64,000 nt of DNA from Streptomyces sp. NBC_01446 (lineage in GTDB: Bacteria > Actinomycetota > Actinomycetes > Streptomycetales > Streptomycetaceae): contig NZ_JAPEPO010000001.1 in assembly GCF_026340095.1 (NCBI RefSeq), forward strand, positions 5,976,001-6,040,000. The letters are read 5' to 3'. Position numbers and translations under genes: made by a program. Under the pieces are notes generated by a model. The model saw only the letters and a list, made by a program, of their open reading frames with translations, did no database searches and had not been told where the DNA came from. The number at the start of each line of letters is the position of its first letter. Position 1 is the first letter of the stretch. Of this stretch, positions 60,637-64,000 are shown one piece after another.

Positions 60637-63600
60637 ATGCGCACGCCGCGCCAGCCGTCCCAGCACTCCATGAACCAGCCGTTCATGGATGCTCGCCCTG
60701 CCGCCCAGGGCATGTACGACCCCCGCAACGAGCACGACGCCTGTGGCGTCGGCTTCGTGGCCACCCTCACCGGCGAGGCGAGCCATGCGCTGGTCGAACA
60801 GGCGCTCACGGTTCTGCGCAACCTGGAGCACCGAGGTGCCACCGGTTCCGAGCCCGACTCGGGTGACGGAGCGGGCATCCTGTCCCAGGTCCCGGACGCC
60901 TTCCTGCGTGCCGCGGTCTCTTTCGATCTGCCCGACGCCGGCGCGTACGCGGTCGGCATCGCCTTCCTGCCCGTCGACGAGGCCGACAACGCCGCCGCCG
61001 TCTCACAGATCGAGACGATCGCCGCCGCGGAGGGCCTCACCGTCCTCGGCTGGCGCGAGGTGCCGGTCGCCCCGCAGCTCCTCGGCGCCACCGCCCGCTC
61101 GACGATGCCGGCCTTCCGCCAGATCTTCGTCTCGGACGCCGACGGCACCGCCAAGGACATCGCGCTCGACCGCAAGGCCTTCGTCCTGCGCAAGCGCGCC
61201 GAGCGCGAGGCCGGCGTGTACTTCCCGTCGCTCTCCGCCCGCACCATCGTCTACAAGGGCATGCTGACCACCGGCCAGCTCGAGCCCTTCTTCCCCGACC
61301 TGTCGGACCGCCGATTCGCATCTGCGATCGCGCTCGTCCACTCGCGGTTCTCCACGAACACCTTCCCGAGCTGGCCGCTCGCGCACCCGTACCGCTTCGT
61401 CGCGCACAACGGTGAGATCAACACGGTCAAGGGCAACCGGAACTGGATGAAGGCGCGCGAGTCGCAGCTCGCCTCCGACCTGTTCGGCGCCGAGGACCTG
61501 TCGCGGATCTTCCCCGTCTGTACGCCCGACGCCTCGGACTCCGCGTCCTTCGACGAGGTGCTCGAACTGCTGCACCTCGGCGGCCGCTCCCTGCCGCACA
61601 GCGTCCTGATGATGATCCCGGAGGCCTGGGAGAACCACGCCTCCATGGCGGCCGACCGCCGCGCCTTCTACCAGTTCCACTCCGCGATGATGGAGCCCTG
61701 GGACGGCCCGGCGTGCGTGACCTTCACCGACGGTACGCAGGTGGGTGCGGTTCTCGACCGCAACGGTCTGCGCCCCGGCCGTTACTGGGTCACCGACGAG
61801 GGCCTCGTCGTCCTCGGCTCCGAGGTCGGCGTCCTCGACATCGACCCCGCGAAGGTCGTCCGCAAGGGCCGCCTCCAGCCCGGCAAGATGTTCCTCGTCG
61901 ACACCGCCGAGCACCGCATCATCGAGGACGACGAGATCAAGGCCGGCCTGGCCGCCGACAAGCCGTACGCCGAATGGCTCGAGGCCGGCGAGATCGAGCT
62001 CGAGGACCTCCCCGAGCGCGAGCACATCGTCCACACCCACGCCTCGGTCACCCGCCGCCAGCAGACCTTCGGCTACACCGAGGAAGAGCTGCGCGTCATC
62101 CTCACACCGATGGCCAAGACCGGCGGCGAGCCGCTCGGCTCCATGGGCACGGACTCGCCGATCGCGGCGCTCTCCGCCCGCCCGCGGCTGATCTTCGACT
62201 ACTTCACCCAGCTGTTCGCGCAGGTCACGAACCCGCCGCTGGACGCCATCCGCGAGGAGCTCGTCACCTCGCTGCGCTCCACCCTCGGCCCGCAGGGCAA
62301 CCTGCTCGAGCCGAGCGCGGCCTCCTGCCGTTCGGTCACCCTGCCCTTCCCGGTGATCGACAACGACGAGCTGGCCAAGCTCATCCACATCAACGCCGAC
62401 GGCGACATGCCCGGCATGAAGGCCGCGACCCTGTCCGGCCTGTACCGGGTCTCCGGCGGCGGCGACGCGCTCGCCGCCCGCATCGAGGAGATCTGCGCCG
62501 AGGCCGACGCCGCCATAGAGGCCGGCGCCCGCCTGATCGTGCTCTCCGACCGGCACTCCGACGCCGAGCACGCGCCGATCCCGTCGCTGCTGCTCACCGC
62601 GGCCGTCCACCACCACCTCATCCGCACGAAGCAGCGCACCGAGGTGGGCCTGCTCGTCGAGGCGGGCGACGTGCGCGAGGTCCACCACGTGGCCCTCCTC
62701 ATCGGCTTCGGCGCCGCGGCCGTCAACCCGTACCTGGCGATGGAGTCCGTCGAGGACCTGGTCCGCGCCGGCACGTTCCTGCAGGCCGACGAGGGTGGGG
62801 CCGAGCAGGCCATCCGCAACCTGATCTACGCGCTCGGCAAGGGCGTCCTCAAGGTCATGTCCAAGATGGGCATCTCGACCGTCGCCTCCTACCGCGGCGC
62901 CCAGGTCTTCGAGGCCGTCGGCCTCGACGAGGCCTTCGTCGAGAAGTACTTCAACGGCACGGCGACGAAGATCGGCGGCGCCGGTCTCGACGTCATCGCC
63001 AAGGAGGTCGCCGCCCGCCACGCGAAGGCGTACCCGGCGAGCGGCATCGCGCCCGCGCACCGCGCCCTCGACATCGGCGGCGAGTACCAGTGGCGCCGCG
63101 AGGGCGAGCCGCACCTGTTCGACCCGGAGACGGTCTTCCGCCTCCAGCACGCGACGCGGGGCCGCCGCTACGACATCTTCAAGAAGTACACGGGTCGCGT
63201 GAACGAGCAGTCGGAGCGTCTGATGACGCTGCGCGGCCTCTTCGGCTTCAGGAGCGGCCGTGAAGCGATCTCCATCGACGAGGTCGAGCCGGTCAGCGAG
63301 ATCGTCAAGCGGTTCTCCACGGGCGCCATGTCGTACGGCTCCATCTCCAAGGAGGCGCACGAGACCCTCGCCATCGCCATGAACCAGCTGGGCGCCAAGT
63401 CCAACACCGGTGAGGGCGGCGAGGACGCGGACCGGCTGTACGACCCGGCGCGCCGCTCCAGCATCAAGCAGGTCGCCTCCGGCCGCTTCGGTGTCACGAG
63501 CGAGTACCTGGTCAACGCGGACGACATCCAGATCAAGATGGCGCAGGGCGCCAAGCCCGGCGAGGGCGGCCAGCTGCCCGGTCACAAGGTCTACCCGTGG

Positions 63601-64000
63601 GTCGCCAAGACGCGTCACTCGACGCCGGGCGTCGGGCTCATCTCGCCGCCGCCGCACCACGACATCTACTCCATCGAGGACCTGGCGCAGCTGATCCACG
63701 ACCTGAAGAACGCGAACCCGCAGGCGCGGATTCACGTGAAGCTGGTCTCCGAGGTCGGCGTCGGCACGGTCGCCGCGGGTGTCTCCAAGGCGCACGCCGA
63801 CGTGGTGCTCATCTCCGGCCACGACGGCGGTACGGGCGCCTCGCCGCTCACGTCCCTCAAGCACGCCGGCGGTCCCTGGGAGCTCGGTCTCGCCGAGACC
63901 CAGCAGACCCTGCTGCTCAACGGTCTGCGCGACCGCATCGTCGTCCAGACCGACGGCCAGCTCAAGACCGGCCGCGACGTCGTCATCGCCGCGCTGCTCG
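60637..64000 (+). CDS. gltB: Glutamate synthase large subunit (partial, 3' end outside window)
   Basis: GltB makes glutamate from glutamine and 2-oxoglutarate using electrons from GltD. The 1121 residues seen begin with a 35-residue propeptide; the nucleophile Cys is in EHDACGVGFVATLTGEASH (Cys36). The class II amidotransferase domain has LVHSRFSTNTFPSWPLAHP and the start of FMN-binding GltS barrel, with FSTGAMSYGSISKEAHE, GAKSNTGEGGED and ISGHDGGTGASP. The frame runs to the window end without a stop. The ATG at 60637 has GGGAGAG upstream; later ATGs inside the propeptide are less likely. Confidence 0.96.
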   Translation, partial: MRTPRQPSQHSMNQPFMDARPAAQGMYDPRNEHDACGVGFVATLTGEASHALVEQALTVLRNLEHRGATGSEPDSGDGAGILSQVPDAFLRAAVSFDLPDAGAYAVGIAFLPVDEADNAAAVSQIETIAAAEGLTVLGWREVPVAPQLLGATARSTMPAFRQIFVSDADGTAKDIALDRKAFVLRKRAEREAGVYFPSLSARTIVYKGMLTTGQLEPFFPDLSDRRFASAIALVHSRFSTNTFPSWPLAHPYRFVAHNGEINTVKGNRNWMKARESQLASDLFGAEDLSRIFPVCTPDASDSASFDEVLELLHLGGRSLPHSVLMMIPEAWENHASMAADRRAFYQFHSAMMEPWDGPACVTFTDGTQVGAVLDRNGLRPGRYWVTDEGLVVLGSEVGVLDIDPAKVVRKGRLQPGKMFLVDTAEHRIIEDDEIKAGLAADKPYAEWLEAGEIELEDLPEREHIVHTHASVTRRQQTFGYTEEELRVILTPMAKTGGEPLGSMGTDSPIAALSARPRLIFDYFTQLFAQVTNPPLDAIREELVTSLRSTLGPQGNLLEPSAASCRSVTLPFPVIDNDELAKLIHINADGDMPGMKAATLSGLYRVSGGGDALAARIEEICAEADAAIEAGARLIVLSDRHSDAEHAPIPSLLLTAAVHHHLIRTKQRTEVGLLVEAGDVREVHHVALLIGFGAAAVNPYLAMESVEDLVRAGTFLQADEGGAEQAIRNLIYALGKGVLKVMSKMGISTVASYRGAQVFEAVGLDEAFVEKYFNGTATKIGGAGLDVIAKEVAARHAKAYPASGIAPAHRALDIGGEYQWRREGEPHLFDPETVFRLQHATRGRRYDIFKKYTGRVNEQSERLMTLRGLFGFRSGREAISIDEVEPVSEIVKRFSTGAMSYGSISKEAHETLAIAMNQLGAKSNTGEGGEDADRLYDPARRSSIKQVASGRFGVTSEYLVNADDIQIKMAQGAKPGEGGQLPGHKVYPWVAKTRHSTPGVGLISPPPHHDIYSIEDLAQLIHDLKNANPQARIHVKLVSEVGVGTVAAGVSKAHADVVLISGHDGGTGASPLTSLKHAGGPWELGLAETQQTLLLNGLRDRIVVQTDGQLKTGRDVVIAALL

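Overview
The window is chromosomal DNA from a Streptomyces-like actinomycete. The evidence is the very high GC content with strong third-position GC bias, many GTG starts, several promoters set up for leaderless mRNAs, and gene order that I recognise as the conserved Streptomyces core: the ftsZ end of the division cluster, then ileS, lspA, dnaE, the his and trp clusters, lgt and gltB. I see no rRNA, tRNA, CRISPR array, insertion sequence or prophage gene.

Region 1 (1-15150). The tail of the division and cell-wall cluster runs ftsZ (3' end), pgeF/ylmD, yggS/ylmE, sepF, yggT/ylmG and divIVA. The tip-growth organiser divIVA faces ileS convergently across two strong terminators and a 23-bp tandem repeat. 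ileS on the minus strand has a long leader with an unmistakable T-box. Next come a DUF1059 protein, a zinc-finger DksA/TraR protein with a histone-H1-like tail, lspA, a RluD-type pseudouridine synthase, a GNAT protein, a CPA1 antiporter, a dienelactone-hydrolase-like protein and a secreted M43 metalloprotease.

Region 2 (15400-33200). This holds a Tat-exported PhoD phosphatase, a membrane-anchored DsbA-like protein, a membrane protein, a DUF2252 protein, dnaE (replicative polymerase), a 59-residue protein, a NYN-domain protein, an ABC exporter pair, and a minus-strand run of YbaK, LON-domain and unrecognised proteins. A 24-codon gene at 29010-29084 encodes a probable ribosomal protein bL37, and its start codon lies inside a perfect hairpin.

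Region 3 (33340-50750). The histidine operon hisD-hisC-hisB-(54-aa membrane protein)-hisH-priA-ridA-hisF is tightly overlapped. An ArsR/MFS pair follows, then hisI, trpE, a Trp-region membrane protein, an HGxxPAAW protein, a DUF2752 protein, trpC-trpM-trpB-trpA, a second DsbA-like protein and lgt. No trpF is present, and PriA is expected to serve both pathways.

Region 4 (50800-64000). On the minus strand there are a LacI-type regulator with a textbook operator, four ADP-ribosylglycohydrolase-family genes (three joined by 4-bp overlaps), a CaiB/BaiF CoA-transferase and a CitE-type lyase. Then on the plus strand come a VIT/CCC1-family transporter and the 5' three-quarters of gltB, preceded by a candidate GlnR box.

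The observations that most repay checking are the bL37 gene with its start-codon hairpin, a roughly 200-bp dispersed intergenic element present at both 26.1 kb and 56.9 kb with 21-bp inverted-repeat arms, the four-gene ADP-ribosylglycohydrolase cluster with degenerate members, and the ileS T-box.
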